The translations under genes and the position numbers were made by a program. From Candidatus Omnitrophota bacterium (GTDB taxonomy: Bacteria; Omnitrophota; Omnitrophia; Omnitrophales; Aquincolibacteriaceae): 38,145 bases of DNA. Positions 15,447-24,196 of the stretch are shown piece after piece (positions within the stretch are counted from its first letter, which is position 1; each line of letters opens with the position of its first letter). The DNA lies in the NCBI GenBank assembly GCA_003140935.1, contig PLLJ01000038.1, forward strand, positions 70,858 to 109,002, written 5' to 3'. Below the pieces are notes generated by a model. It saw only the letters and a program-made list of their open reading frames with translations. It searched no databases and was not told the DNA's origin.

Positions 15447-16151
15447 TTAGTTTTTTAGCAATTTCTGAAAATTGGATCGCACTTCTCCCCCGACGCCTTT
15501 CAGCAAAATATCAAAGTTCGAGGTGAGCGAAGAAAGCCCAACTTTACGGAGAATGAGAAAAACGATGTCTTTGACAAGGCCCCGAGTGTCCGTAACGTTT
15601 TTAAAAGTTTCACCATGAACGCCGAGATCATATTCCTTCACGGTGGGTGGCTGAGCTGCGGAATCCACATAGCGCGTCTTGCCGATATTCACAAACACCT
15701 CATCCATCTGAAGAACAGGTCCTTTTTGAACGCCCGGCTTTCCGGGTTTGGCCTTTCCCCCGCCTGACCCCATTCCTTTCGTGATCCCTTTCACGGCGCC
15801 CAGCTCAAGCAGATTGACCTGGCTGCCACTTTTTTCGATTGTCACATCTCCGAAATCGAGCCGTACCGCTTTAAGATGGACCTTGCCGAGAAAAAAAGCT
15901 GGCAGATCATATTTCGCCGAAATTTCATGAATATCAGCGAGTGTTTTCTCGCTGAATCCCTTCGGGTTACTGATTTTAACATTGTAAAGGCCGACACTTG
16001 AGGAGAGGATCCCCACATGAAGCCTTCCCACGCTCACGGGAGCGCCAATCGCATTTTCAAGAATGTGCCTAACCGCCATGGCTCCAAATAAATTCACACC
16101 CGCAAATAGCACCACCGCTGACACCACCAGCCCAAGAATAATCTTTTTCAC
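15447..16151 (-). CDS. AsmA-like envelope protein
   Basis: 234 residues from GTG 16151 (GGGGGCGAAGT upstream). N-terminal membrane anchor (3-25), then VRHILENAIGAPVSVGRLHVGILSSSVGLYNVKISNPKGF. This is the chorein-like opening of AsmA-family proteins, which span the periplasm and are linked to phospholipid transport. It is much shorter than AsmA/TamB (600 residues or more). A Gly/Lys-rich linker is at about 130-145. Its last 37 residues are closely similar to the remnant at 34010-34135. It is placed 30 bp after yihY. Confidence 0.7.
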   Translation of the reverse strand: MKKIILGLVVSAVVLFAGVNLFGAMAVRHILENAIGAPVSVGRLHVGILSSSVGLYNVKISNPKGFSEKTLADIHEISAKYDLPAFFLGKVHLKAVRLDFGDVTIEKSGSQVNLLELGAVKGITKGMGSGGGKAKPGKPGVQKGPVLQMDEVFVNIGKTRYVDSAAQPPTVKEYDLGVHGETFKNVTDTRGLVKDIVFLILRKVGLSSLTSNFDILLKGVGGEVRSNFQKLLKN

Positions 16152-16181
16152 ACTTCGCCCCCTTTCCTAAGAAATGACTAA

Positions 16182-17534
16182 TTACGGTTTTTGCCCTACG
16201 GGCGCAGAAAGCACGCCTAGATCTTTCAGAAGCATATTTTCAGGAAGATTCCGGAGGGTCTTGTCAAAAGCCTTCAAAGAAGCGCGCAGATTTTCAAGCT
16301 CCGGTGTTGCCGCGACCGGGATATCCTGGGTCCCGGCTTTTTCCATTTCTCGGATCACAAACTGGAGCGTCATTTCATGGATATCCCGCGCCGGCTGATA
16401 ATGTCTTTCGCGCTCATCCTCCCTTTGCGTCATATTCAGTAGTTTGGCTCTGGCCAAGCGCTCCAAGAGTTCATTCGTGAGACGCAGCGGCATTTCCAAC
16501 TTCGCCGCAATTTCTTCCGAAGAAAGAGGCTCGAGACCGGCTGCAAAACGGTTCACGCAGACTTGTGCGATACGCAAGGCGCAGAGTTTTTTGAATTCTT
16601 CACTTGCATTCAGGCAGTCAGGCTCAAATTCAAACCTGGCTTCATTCTGATGCGCAAAAGCAAGCTCCGCGCCGTAAAGAACGATCAACCAACTTGTCTG
16701 CAGCCATATTAAAAACAATGGGAGCGCTGCAAAAGTTCCGTAAACCGCGCCCGCATTGGAAGCCCCTAATTGGAAGGAAATATAGGCCCATTGCACCGCC
16801 TGATACGCGACCCCGCCCACAAATCCCCCTAAAAGAGCGGAGCGGAACTGGATCTTGCCGTTGGGTAAAAACATATAAAGGTAGGTTAAGAGACCCCAAA
16901 ATACCGCGAAGGGAAGAAGCTGAAGTCCGAAGAAAAAAACCGGCCCAATAAATTCAAGCCCTTTGACTTCCTGGGTGATCATCCGGACCCGGCTTATAAC
17001 AAACACCGAAACACTGCTCGCTGTCACAAAAAGCACCGGTGCCACAAGCATCAGCGCTAGATAATCGGTGAACTTCTGCCCCATGCTCCGTGCCTTCTTG
17101 ATGGCCCAAATGTCATTAAAGGAACTTTCAATATTAGAAAGGACCTGGATCACACTCCAAAAAAGAAGCACGAGGCCCATGCCCGCAATGATCCCGACAT
17201 GGGTGCTTTGTAAAAGATTTTCCGAAAATTGAATAATACGCGTCATCACCTCCTGTTGACCTTGCGTATGTTCGAGAAGTTTTGATTTCAGGATCTTTTC
17301 CATTCCAAAACCTTTCGCCACACCAAAAGCCATTGCAAAGACGGGAACAACAGAAAGAAGAGAATAAAAAGTCAAGGCGGAAGCGCGAAGTGAACATTGA
17401 TCACTTGCAAACTCACGAAAGGACAGAACAAATATTCTAAGCACACGAAGACCTAGACCCTGTTCCTTCCGGTGCGAAGCCACGCGGAAACGCCAAATAT
17501 CGCGCTTTATAAAATTTAACAGTCTTTTAACCAT
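16182..17534 (-). CDS. YihY/BrkB-family membrane protein with C-terminal cytoplasmic domain
   Basis: 450 residues. The first 300 hold about six membrane helices with the family signature SLRASALTFYSLLSVVPVFAMAFG and WLIVLYGAELAFAHQ. The family is of uncertain function (old name ribonuclease BN; it is not an RNase). The remaining 140 residues are soluble and contain a winged-helix-like stretch (LSSEEIAAKLEMPLRLTNELLERLARAKLL). This extension is found in a subset of the family. Start ATG 17534 has GAGGAG 4 nt upstream. It lies 39 bp after the DUF3309 gene. Confidence 0.88.
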   Translation of the reverse strand: MVKRLLNFIKRDIWRFRVASHRKEQGLGLRVLRIFVLSFREFASDQCSLRASALTFYSLLSVVPVFAMAFGVAKGFGMEKILKSKLLEHTQGQQEVMTRIIQFSENLLQSTHVGIIAGMGLVLLFWSVIQVLSNIESSFNDIWAIKKARSMGQKFTDYLALMLVAPVLFVTASSVSVFVISRVRMITQEVKGLEFIGPVFFFGLQLLPFAVFWGLLTYLYMFLPNGKIQFRSALLGGFVGGVAYQAVQWAYISFQLGASNAGAVYGTFAALPLFLIWLQTSWLIVLYGAELAFAHQNEARFEFEPDCLNASEEFKKLCALRIAQVCVNRFAAGLEPLSSEEIAAKLEMPLRLTNELLERLARAKLLNMTQREDERERHYQPARDIHEMTLQFVIREMEKAGTQDIPVAATPELENLRASLKAFDKTLRNLPENMLLKDLGVLSAPVGQKP

Positions 17535-17573
17535 GGCACTCCTCTGGTCTTGCAGCTTCTCCCTCGTGGCTAT

Positions 17574-17732
17574 TTAAAGGCGTCCCGTCAGCAATAAAAG
17601 AATGAGGATCACAACGAGCAAACCTGAAATGCTGCTCGGAGCGTATCCCCAAGATCTGCTGTGCGGCCAAGTGGGCAACGCACCCACAAGAAACAAAACG
17701 AGTATGACGAGCAATACAGTTGAAATTGTCAT
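17574..17732 (-). CDS. DUF3309-family small membrane protein
   Basis: 52 residues. MTISTVLLVILVLFLVGALP is followed by TWPHSRSWGYAPS and a second hydrophobic segment (GLLVVILILLLLTGRL). The W-P-x-S-x-x-W-G-Y-x-P-S core between two short helices is the DUF3309 signature. Function unknown; relatives are often stress-induced. Ribosome site AAAGGAGA. First gene of the unit from the promoter at 17777-17820. The DNA around its start (about 20 nt either side of the ATG) resembles that around the EEP start at 19380. Confidence 0.88.
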   Translation of the reverse strand: MTISTVLLVILVLFLVGALPTWPHSRSWGYAPSSISGLLVVILILLLLTGRL

Positions 17733-17776
17733 CGGAGTTCTCCTTTGAGTGAAGTCGAACCGTTTACCGCGGACTC

Positions 17777-17820
17777 AGCCTAATACGGCCCGGATGGCTG
17801 TTCTATGGGGTGAACACCTA
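17777..17820 (-). promoter_or_regulatory. dyad promoter 5 (DUF3309/YihY unit)
   Basis: CTATGGGGTGAACACCTA at 17803-17820, centre 17813.5, with the distal half degenerate. The -10-like TAGGCT (17782-17777) starts 31.5 nt away; predicted +1 near 17770. The dyad, the hexamer and the CAGCC next to it recur almost unchanged at 26766-26807. Confidence 0.75.
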
Positions 17821-17841
17821 CTCCACAAAAGAAAAAGAGGC

Positions 17842-19380
17842 TTATGATTTCGGGGCGGACTTTTCCGAATGCATGCGGGGTTCTTGGAATGGGATATCGA
17901 CCACATTTGGGTGATGATCGGAGATCGGGGTTTTAAAATTCGTGTTCAGCTCCTCCAAAGTTTCTCCGAAATGAGGCGCAAAACGATAAGGGCCCTTCTC
18001 GAAAGGGTCTTTGAGGTAGGATTTGACAAAGACCCAGTCAAGACGTAATTTTCCGATAACCATTGCGATCGGACGCTTCACGCAAAATGTGGTCTTGAAC
18101 CCTATGATGCCCCGCTCGTTGGAATTGGCCAGAACCCCGTTCTTGCCGTTGACCGAACGTTCTGAATCGCCTCGAAAATCAAACGCTCCGCCATCGGCAA
18201 AACGATAATTCTGGATCATCGTAAAAAGTGGTTTGATAGGATTGGAAAATATGTCGGCAATATCGTCAAGCGTTCGTTCCGCAACCCGTAGTGTGGAAGT
18301 CGGACTTAGATCCTGAGGGGCACAATTGAAATCTCCCATCACAACCACGGGATGCTTGATCCCTTTCATGTACGAAAGGATCTCCGCGGTTTGGGTTTCC
18401 CGATCTTTGGGAGTGCAGTTGATCTCGAGGTGAATATTAATGATCGTCAAGGTCCCCTCAGGAAGTTCCGGCACGTCCAGATCGACCCGGAAATAAATTT
18501 GCGACCCGGCTCTTACCTGACGTGTAAATTCGGTTTGAAAAACGACCTTGCTGCCTTCCTGTCTCATTTTTTCCATAAAACTCAATGCTGCTTTTTCCCC
18601 CTCATACCAATCAAAAGGGATAAATTTTAAAGGAAACACCTGAACTTTTTTGATTGGATAACGCGAGAGCACGGCGTTACCTAAGGCTCCTTTGTAACGG
18701 GCTGGATCCGCCGCATCATCATGGGTCCGCGCTTGGTCCACCGTTTTACCATCCGAATCATATATTTTTTTAAGCCCCAAAACGACGGGATCCAGCTCAA
18801 ATTGCTCGGCTCCGTAGGCATAATTCATTTTCAAAGCTTCCCCCAATGCCCTGGCTTCATCTATATATTCTGAACGCTTGACCCCAACATTGACCTCCTG
18901 AAGCACAATGATATCGGCATTGGCAAGCCGATTTCTTTGCTGAAGGATTTCCTTGTATTCGTGAGACCCTTCCGGAGCTTTCCCTGAATTGACCAGAGAA
19001 CGGAATTGATCGGTTGAAGAAAACACCGCAATAGTGTCTTTCAGATGGAAAAGTTCTTCCTCTCCGATGTTCCAACTTGCGAGACTGAGGTAAGGGCCCA
19101 ATTTGGGATCGGTGCGGGGAGAAGGCCTTACGCCTTGATAATAAGCCTCGTTGCTGATGATGGGCGTCCTTCTGAATCTTGCCAGTTTCCATCCAAGTAA
19201 CCCGCCCGGATGCGGGTTTTTATAAAGTTTTTGAAGTTCATGAAATGTCAGAAATCTTGGCTCCTGATATCGGATAAACCGGTACGTGCGAAAGCAGAAA
19301 ACCATGAAACCAATAAAAAAAATGCTTACGATCGCTAACGCCCAGAAACGCCTGGATCTCATGAGAGTCGAAACTGTCAT
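17842..19380 (-). CDS. membrane-anchored EEP-family phosphodiesterase (copy A)
   Basis: 512 residues. N-terminal membrane anchor (about 10-30). Endonuclease/exonuclease/phosphatase motifs in order: LASWNIGEEE, ADIIVLQEVNVG (metal-binding Glu), NIHLEI, VVMGDFNCAPQDLSPT (GDFN), LDWVFVKS and ISDHHPNVVD (catalytic SDHxP). The family cleaves phosphodiesters in nucleic acids, phosphoinositides or sphingomyelin; the anchor suggests an envelope substrate. It is a clear paralogue of the + strand gene at 24197. Its first six residues (MTVSTL) do not align to that paralogue but match the DUF3309 start. It is last in the PAP2 unit. Confidence 0.85.
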   Translation of the reverse strand: MTVSTLMRSRRFWALAIVSIFFIGFMVFCFRTYRFIRYQEPRFLTFHELQKLYKNPHPGGLLGWKLARFRRTPIISNEAYYQGVRPSPRTDPKLGPYLSLASWNIGEEELFHLKDTIAVFSSTDQFRSLVNSGKAPEGSHEYKEILQQRNRLANADIIVLQEVNVGVKRSEYIDEARALGEALKMNYAYGAEQFELDPVVLGLKKIYDSDGKTVDQARTHDDAADPARYKGALGNAVLSRYPIKKVQVFPLKFIPFDWYEGEKAALSFMEKMRQEGSKVVFQTEFTRQVRAGSQIYFRVDLDVPELPEGTLTIINIHLEINCTPKDRETQTAEILSYMKGIKHPVVVMGDFNCAPQDLSPTSTLRVAERTLDDIADIFSNPIKPLFTMIQNYRFADGGAFDFRGDSERSVNGKNGVLANSNERGIIGFKTTFCVKRPIAMVIGKLRLDWVFVKSYLKDPFEKGPYRFAPHFGETLEELNTNFKTPISDHHPNVVDIPFQEPRMHSEKSAPKS

Positions 19381-19421
19381 CGGAGTTTCCCCTGCCCGCT
19401 CACCCCGAGCGAATAAGCCGG

Positions 19422-19454
19422 CCTGCCTGCCGAATGACGGGCAGGTTTTTGTTT
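19422..19454 (+). terminator. terminator-like hairpin in the opposite direction to the genes
   Basis: CCTGCC (19422-19427) pairs with GGCAGG (19440-19445), followed by TTTTTGTTT. It would work for + strand transcripts, yet both neighbours are on the minus strand. It may stop antisense transcription or be part of a dispersed GC palindrome. It occupies most of the 103-bp gap between the GH13 and EEP genes. Confidence 0.3.
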
Positions 19455-19483
19455 AAATGCGAACAAATTTCTCAGACTAAGCT

Positions 19484-21298
19484 TCATACATCCTGCGAAT
19501 AAATGACCACCGTGTAGGGCCCGATACTGATTTTTCCGGAGCAGGGTAACCCATCGATCTTTTCCTCACGGGCCTCGACATCAGGAGCGGGATGATTTGC
19601 AAAATTGGGATCGTAGCTATAAGAGTCGCTGTTAAATCGCGTTTTCCACAATCCGGCCCGCGGAAAACCAATGGTATAATCATCGCAGTTTTGATTCATC
19701 ATATTTACTACCACCACGACGCTATCGGCAGGGCCTTGTTTGTCCCAGCGATGGAAAGCGAGGATCTTGACGCTATCGTCGAAATGATAGACATGGCTAT
19801 TTTGACCGCACAATCCTCGCGTCGTCCCCGGCAGATTGCGCCGTAGGGCGATCATATCCCGGTACATCTTGAGAATACCGTGTTCGTCCTCGACTCGGGA
19901 CCAGTCGATCGGATCTTTATCCTGGAACCAGCGGTCTTCCAGTAACTCTTGCCCTTCAAAAATCATCGGGATACCGGGCGAAGTCAGAACAAGCGCGCCG
20001 CCCAACGTAGAGCGTTTCTTGGAAAACCAGCTGTCCACCTTGCCGGGCCAGATCTCTTCAGGCACGCGGGCCCGGCCATTGGCGACCTCGTCGTGCGACT
20101 CGGTAAAAATGACCCGCCGAAAGACATCGAGATCATAGCGATATTCGATGGCTTTACTGACGGCCCCCAGATCGCGGGAGGTATCCTCACGGGCAATAAC
20201 GGCCTTTCGGATCGGATTCACAAATTCGCTGTCCCATTGCGCATTGAAGCCGGCGCCACCCGCCCCGACGCCCTTGATAAGCCAGGCATTATTATGCATC
20301 CCTTCGGCGATGCTGATCTTACCGGGAAAGTGTTTTTGAATCTCTTCATTGATCCACTGCATCAGGCTCCAGCCTTCGGGGATGTCATTGGGAGGATCGG
20401 CTTCCCTGCCGTCAATATTCCGGATATAGGGTATGGCGTCCCAGCGTAAGCCGTCGGCGTGGTACTCCTCGAACCACATCAGGGCATTATCGCGCAGATA
20501 TTGGCGCACTTCATCCCGGCCATAATCGGGACGTGTCTCGCCCCAGGGTGTTTTGGAGCGGCGATCATTGTAAAAATAAATGCCTCCCTTCTCATTTTCG
20601 CTCCAACCGTCAAATTGCCACAAATCAAGATCGCCGGGACCCAAGTGGTTGTAGACGACATCAATGATGACAGCCATACCATGCTCATGGGCCGCCTTCA
20701 CAAATCGTTTGAGTGCCTCCGGACCACCGTAAATACTCGCGACGGCAAAGGGATGCGCCGGATTGTAGCCCCACGAAAAGTCGCCCGGAAACTCCGCGAT
20801 CGGCATCACTTCCACCGCATTGATGCCCAGTTCCTTGAGGTAGGGCAATTTTTCAATGGCACTTTCAAACGTCCCCGGGTGTCCTTTTTCTTTGACGTTA
20901 AAGGTGCCGATGTGCATTTCATAAATGACAAGCTCATTCCCCGTGGCCATGTGAAATTTAGTATCCCCCCAATGGAAGGCTTTAGGATCATAGATAACTC
21001 CATTGCCGATCGAGCTGGTCACCTTTCTGGCGTAAGGGTCCATGCGGGAGAGGGGGCCCTTGGGACCGTGAATCAAGTATCGGTATTCATCCCCTATTTT
21101 TGCCTCCGACACGTCAGCCGACCAGTAACCGTTCTCCTCTCGGACCATCAGTGTTGAGGTTTTGCTCCAGTCATTGAAGTTTCCGGTCACGTAAACCTTT
21201 TCGGCATGAGGCGCCCATACGCGAAAAGTTGCGCCCCTTGCCCCGGGTATCGCCCCCATGCTCGGATGTTCTATCGCCGTATTAGCTTTTTTTGCCAT
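19484..21298 (-). CDS. GH13 alpha-amylase-family enzyme, 1,4-alpha-glucan branching type
   Basis: 604 residues. The N-terminal CBM48-like domain (ATFRVWAPHAEKVYVTGNFN, about 22-100) precedes a GH13 barrel with DVVYNH (213-218), GLRWDAI (nucleophile D287), AEG (acid/base E332) and ESHDE (H402, D403). A C-terminal beta domain closes the protein. The set fits branching enzyme or the related trehalohydrolase group; length is near the GlgB minimum. No glycogen synthase gene is in the window, so the substrate may be a storage or surface glucan. Strong start (GAGGAG, ATG 21298). It lies between a phosphatase gene and EEP copy A. Confidence 0.85.
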   Translation of the reverse strand: MAKKANTAIEHPSMGAIPGARGATFRVWAPHAEKVYVTGNFNDWSKTSTLMVREENGYWSADVSEAKIGDEYRYLIHGPKGPLSRMDPYARKVTSSIGNGVIYDPKAFHWGDTKFHMATGNELVIYEMHIGTFNVKEKGHPGTFESAIEKLPYLKELGINAVEVMPIAEFPGDFSWGYNPAHPFAVASIYGGPEALKRFVKAAHEHGMAVIIDVVYNHLGPGDLDLWQFDGWSENEKGGIYFYNDRRSKTPWGETRPDYGRDEVRQYLRDNALMWFEEYHADGLRWDAIPYIRNIDGREADPPNDIPEGWSLMQWINEEIQKHFPGKISIAEGMHNNAWLIKGVGAGGAGFNAQWDSEFVNPIRKAVIAREDTSRDLGAVSKAIEYRYDLDVFRRVIFTESHDEVANGRARVPEEIWPGKVDSWFSKKRSTLGGALVLTSPGIPMIFEGQELLEDRWFQDKDPIDWSRVEDEHGILKMYRDMIALRRNLPGTTRGLCGQNSHVYHFDDSVKILAFHRWDKQGPADSVVVVVNMMNQNCDDYTIGFPRAGLWKTRFNSDSYSYDPNFANHPAPDVEAREEKIDGLPCSGKISIGPYTVVIYSQDV

Positions 21299-21333
21299 TC
21301 ATCTCCTCTAAATCGTGCCGCCTAAAGTGGTGT

Positions 21334-21996
21334 TCAATCTGTGTGCGGTGTTTGTGACATGGGTTCTCTTAGTTCCAACATCTGCCGTTTCAGTTTTTCC
21401 ACGTCAAGCCTCCGAAGGTAAGCAACAAGGTTTTGGAAGATCACATGAAAACCGAAGCCGCCTTGGGTCATTTCCGCGATGGCTTCGTCCTTCGTCCATC
21501 CCTGGATGACAATGCGGTAGATCGCGCACATCAAGCCGCTCCGGTCCGACCCAAGATGACAGTAGAAATAGAACGGCGCGCAGTTCCGGTCCGCGAGGAG
21601 CTTCAAGAAGCGGACGGCGTCCTCATCCTCCGCGTGCCAGACGTTCATCGGAACCTCTTCGTAGGCCAGGTCCGTACCGGCGATTTTATCTCTGTCACTG
21701 TGGAAGAAACGGAGGCTGATGACCGTCTTCACGCCCATCGCCTTGAGCTGGCGGAATCCCTCCGCGGTGGGTTGTCCGCCGCCGTAAAGATCGTTCGAGA
21801 CACGATGAAGATTCGGCAAGCCGGCTTTCTCGATCCGGACCGCCCAGCCGCGGGAAGACGCTGGCGGCGGATAGACCCTCTTAGCAGAGAAATAGAGGTA
21901 CAGAGGAACGAGTGCGGCCACCAGTAGCAATGAGAAAACAATCCGCTTCTTCAAGGTAAAAGGGGTCTCCCTCCGGTTAAGGACATTTGGGCCCAA
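21334..21996 (-). CDS. membrane-anchored dual-specificity/tyrosine phosphatase-like protein
   Basis: 220 residues. Membrane helix at about 18-36. A phosphatase domain follows with NLYGGGQPT-like opening (SNDLYGGGQPTAEG), KTVISLR and the P-loop YCHLGSDRSG (C-x5-R). The general acid is probably an Asp in the NVWHAEDEDA loop. Bacterial members of this DSP class act on proteins, inositol phosphates or lipid phosphates. The frame overlaps the PAP2 gene by 20 bp, consistent with coupled translation. Confidence 0.82.
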   Translation of the reverse strand: MGPNVLNRRETPFTLKKRIVFSLLLVAALVPLYLYFSAKRVYPPPASSRGWAVRIEKAGLPNLHRVSNDLYGGGQPTAEGFRQLKAMGVKTVISLRFFHSDRDKIAGTDLAYEEVPMNVWHAEDEDAVRFLKLLADRNCAPFYFYCHLGSDRSGLMCAIYRIVIQGWTKDEAIAEMTQGGFGFHVIFQNLVAYLRRLDVEKLKRQMLELREPMSQTPHTD

Positions 21997-22609
21997 GATC
22001 TTTTAAATAAAATTTAAGGACAATCCCCAGGTAAGCAAATCCGAATAAATATCCTCCGATCACATCCGTGGCCCAATGGGCGCCGAGATAGATCCGGGAG
22101 ATTGAAACAGTAAAGATCAAGAAGATGGAAAGAATGCCGACAAAAATTTTCCAAAACAAGGAAATATTTTTATTCACGATCATGACCGCAAAAAGAAAAC
22201 CAAAAAATACAACATAATGGACAACATGCCCGCTGGGGAAACCGTATTGGGTAAATTTTGATAATATTTTGGCATCTTCCAATGTTGGCCGGGGGCGGTG
22301 GATCCATATTTTGATCAAAACATTGAACAGATCGGGAAGAGCAACCGCAAGAGTAAAACAAGCTTCCCGCCGGTGATAGGTTAGAAAGAAAAACAAGGAA
22401 GCGATGATAACCGTAAGAGGCGCAATGCCGGGGTCACCAAAAAGACTAACGAATTTCATCAAGGGTGTAAGATCCCAAGCCCTTTGTTCCTGGATCTCTC
22501 GGGTCATGTGGAGATCAAAGCTGGATATGGGATAATTCTGGACAAGAAGAATCAATCCGATAATACTGATCGCGACCAACGCGTAAAAAGCTAACAGGTG
22601 TTTATTCAA
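21977..22609 (-). CDS. PAP2-family membrane phosphatase
   Basis: 210 residues with about five to six membrane helices. The three PAP2 motifs are visible: KIWIHRPRPT, FPSGH and SRIYLGAHWATDV. Catalytic His residues lie in the second and third motifs. These enzymes dephosphorylate lipid phosphates such as phosphatidate, PGP or undecaprenyl diphosphate on the outer face of the inner membrane. AAGGAAGG precedes the ATG. First gene of the unit from the promoter at 22694-22739, followed by another phosphatase. Confidence 0.9.
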   Translation of the reverse strand: MNKHLLAFYALVAISIIGLILLVQNYPISSFDLHMTREIQEQRAWDLTPLMKFVSLFGDPGIAPLTVIIASLFFFLTYHRREACFTLAVALPDLFNVLIKIWIHRPRPTLEDAKILSKFTQYGFPSGHVVHYVVFFGFLFAVMIVNKNISLFWKIFVGILSIFLIFTVSISRIYLGAHWATDVIGGYLFGFAYLGIVLKFYLKDLGPKCP

Positions 22610-22693
22610 TGCCTTCCTTTTCCTTCTTAGGGACCATGGCCTTGATCACTCCAATATCCAAAAACCCATCATTGAAGTCTGTACTCCGCTAGC

Positions 22694-22739
22694 ACTCTAG
22701 GATTGTTGCTGCGATACATCTATGGGGTAAACAACCCAT
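22694..22739 (-). promoter_or_regulatory. dyad promoter 6 (PAP2 unit, leftward)
   Basis: CTATGGGGTAAACAACCCAT at 22720-22739, centre 22730.5. The -10-like TAGAGT (22699-22694) starts 31.5 nt away; predicted +1 near 22687. It is back to back with the promoter at 22794-22838. Confidence 0.75.
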
Positions 22740-22793
22740 TCGTCCCAAAAGTTCGGTAACCCTGATGCTCATTAATTTAAAAATATTAGACAT

Positions 22794-22838
22794 AGGGTGC
22801 TTACCCCATAGTCTTTGACCTCACCCGAAGTCTAGTAT
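22794..22838 (+). promoter_or_regulatory. dyad promoter 7 (BON unit, rightward)
   Basis: AGGGTGCTTACCCCATAG at 22794-22811, centre 22800.5. TAGTAT (22833-22838) starts 32.5 nt away; predicted +1 near 22845, 27 nt before the ATG. It is the only copy facing right, and its invariant half again lies next to the -10, as expected for a directional activator site. Confidence 0.75.
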
Positions 22839-22871
22839 GCCCTCATCACAAAACAAAAAAGGATGTGTCCT

Positions 22872-23627
22872 ATGAAAACAAGTTATCAACGAATGCTCAC
22901 GGCGGCTGCCATGGTACTCCTGGCTTCCAGCACTCCGCTCCTCGCTTCCGAAACGGATGAACGCATCGAATCCTCCTTCAAGGGGTCTTATGCGTTCAAA
23001 ACCTTTCTGCAGGACGACGCGGTTAAAGTGGCGTCAAAAGAGGGTGTCGTCACCTTGTCAGGGACGGTCAACGAGGAATCCGAAAGAGGCCTGGCTCAGG
23101 AGACCGCGGCGAATCTGCCGGGCGTCAAAAGTGTGGACAACCGTTTGGAACTTAAAGCGGGATACCCGCTCGAAAAATCCAATGAGTGGCTCGCGATCGA
23201 CATCAAGACCGCGCTGTTGTTTCACCGGAACGTAAGCATGCCGGATACCCAGGTGTATGTGGAAGAAGGCATTGTCACCTTGCGTGGGGAAGCCGCCAAT
23301 GAGGCTCAAAAGGAACTGACGGCTGAATATGCGGATATCGATGGTGTCCGGGAAGTTAAAAACGAAATGACGGTCGCGGAAACTCCGAAGACGACGGATC
23401 AAACGGCGCAAGAAAAAATAGACGATGCTTCCATTACGGCTCAGGTTAAGATGGCGCTCTTGACCCACCGCGCGACCCGCGCTCTCAAAATAAAAGTTGA
23501 GACAAAGGATGGCGTGGTAACATTGAACGGCAAGACTACGAATGCCGCTGAAAAAGACCTGGCCACAAAACTCGTGAGTGACATTCACGGGGTGAATAGT
23601 GTTGTTAATAATATGACCCAAGGATAA
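22872..23627 (+). CDS. periplasmic protein with three BON domains
   Basis: 251 residues from ATG 22872 (AAAAAAGGA with 8-nt spacing; the ATG at 22863 overlaps the ribosome site). Signal peptide to about residue 26 (LLASE). Three BON repeats at about 30-97, 105-170 and 185-250, each with a VASKEGVVTLSGTV-type strand and a GVKSVDNRL-type end. BON proteins such as OsmY bind envelope components and are induced by osmotic or membrane stress. First gene of the only rightward dyad-promoter unit. Confidence 0.9.
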   Translation: MKTSYQRMLTAAAMVLLASSTPLLASETDERIESSFKGSYAFKTFLQDDAVKVASKEGVVTLSGTVNEESERGLAQETAANLPGVKSVDNRLELKAGYPLEKSNEWLAIDIKTALLFHRNVSMPDTQVYVEEGIVTLRGEAANEAQKELTAEYADIDGVREVKNEMTVAETPKTTDQTAQEKIDDASITAQVKMALLTHRATRALKIKVETKDGVVTLNGKTTNAAEKDLATKLVSDIHGVNSVVNNMTQG

Positions 23628-23671
23628 AGCGCAAGGAACCGTCTCTTAAGGGTTTTTACTAGGATCCTTCT

Positions 23672-24139
23672 ATGAATAGGAATGCCTTCTATCTCATGTG
23701 TGTGTTGGGGAGTATGCTCCTTATCAACGCGCCGGCGCTTCCTGCTGAAAAAACCCCTTCTGATTTATTCCTGATATCGAATGTTCATGATAACTCTTTC
23801 TTTGCCATAGCCTCGCGCAACCAGGATGATAAAGTTTATCTTGAAAAAATTAAAATTCGATATTTGATCGAAACCGTACAAAGGAGTTCTTTCATTTTTA
23901 TCCGCAACAATAAAACTTATCGGGGCATCGAGGCTGCCGCCCATCTTTCATGGAAATACTCCTTCGCGGGAAAGAGAGTGCAAACCCCTCATGATTTTAT
24001 CGAAAAAATCGCTTCTCAATCTATCCAGACAGGGAGCAGCTACTTCGTAAGAACCTCCGAAGATAAAACTTACCTTTTGAGAGATGTTTTATACAACGAA
24101 CTCGAGCGCTTGGAACAAGCTCTCCGGTCACAGAAATAA
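23672..24139 (+). CDS. secreted DUF5329/YfeK-like protein
   Basis: 155 residues. Signal peptide to about residue 25 (APALPAEK). The core IRYLIETVQRSSFIFIRNNK, then EAAAHLSWKY, then DFIEKIASQS and GSSYFVR resembles the DUF5329 (YfeK-like) pattern F-I-R-N-x...HL..K...FI..IAS.S..SG.xY. Function unknown, periplasmic. 44 bp after the BON gene, in the same direction. Confidence 0.65.
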   Translation: MNRNAFYLMCVLGSMLLINAPALPAEKTPSDLFLISNVHDNSFFAIASRNQDDKVYLEKIKIRYLIETVQRSSFIFIRNNKTYRGIEAAAHLSWKYSFAGKRVQTPHDFIEKIASQSIQTGSSYFVRTSEDKTYLLRDVLYNELERLEQALRSQK

Positions 24140-24196
24140 GCGCTCCGAGGAAAATACCCGCTACGGAGTACGTTTTAGAAAAACAAGAGGCGGTTT

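Noticed and set aside
20459..21157. 232-codon + strand frame opposite the GH13 gene
   Set aside because: It is antisense to conserved GH13 motifs, with no ribosome site or domain.
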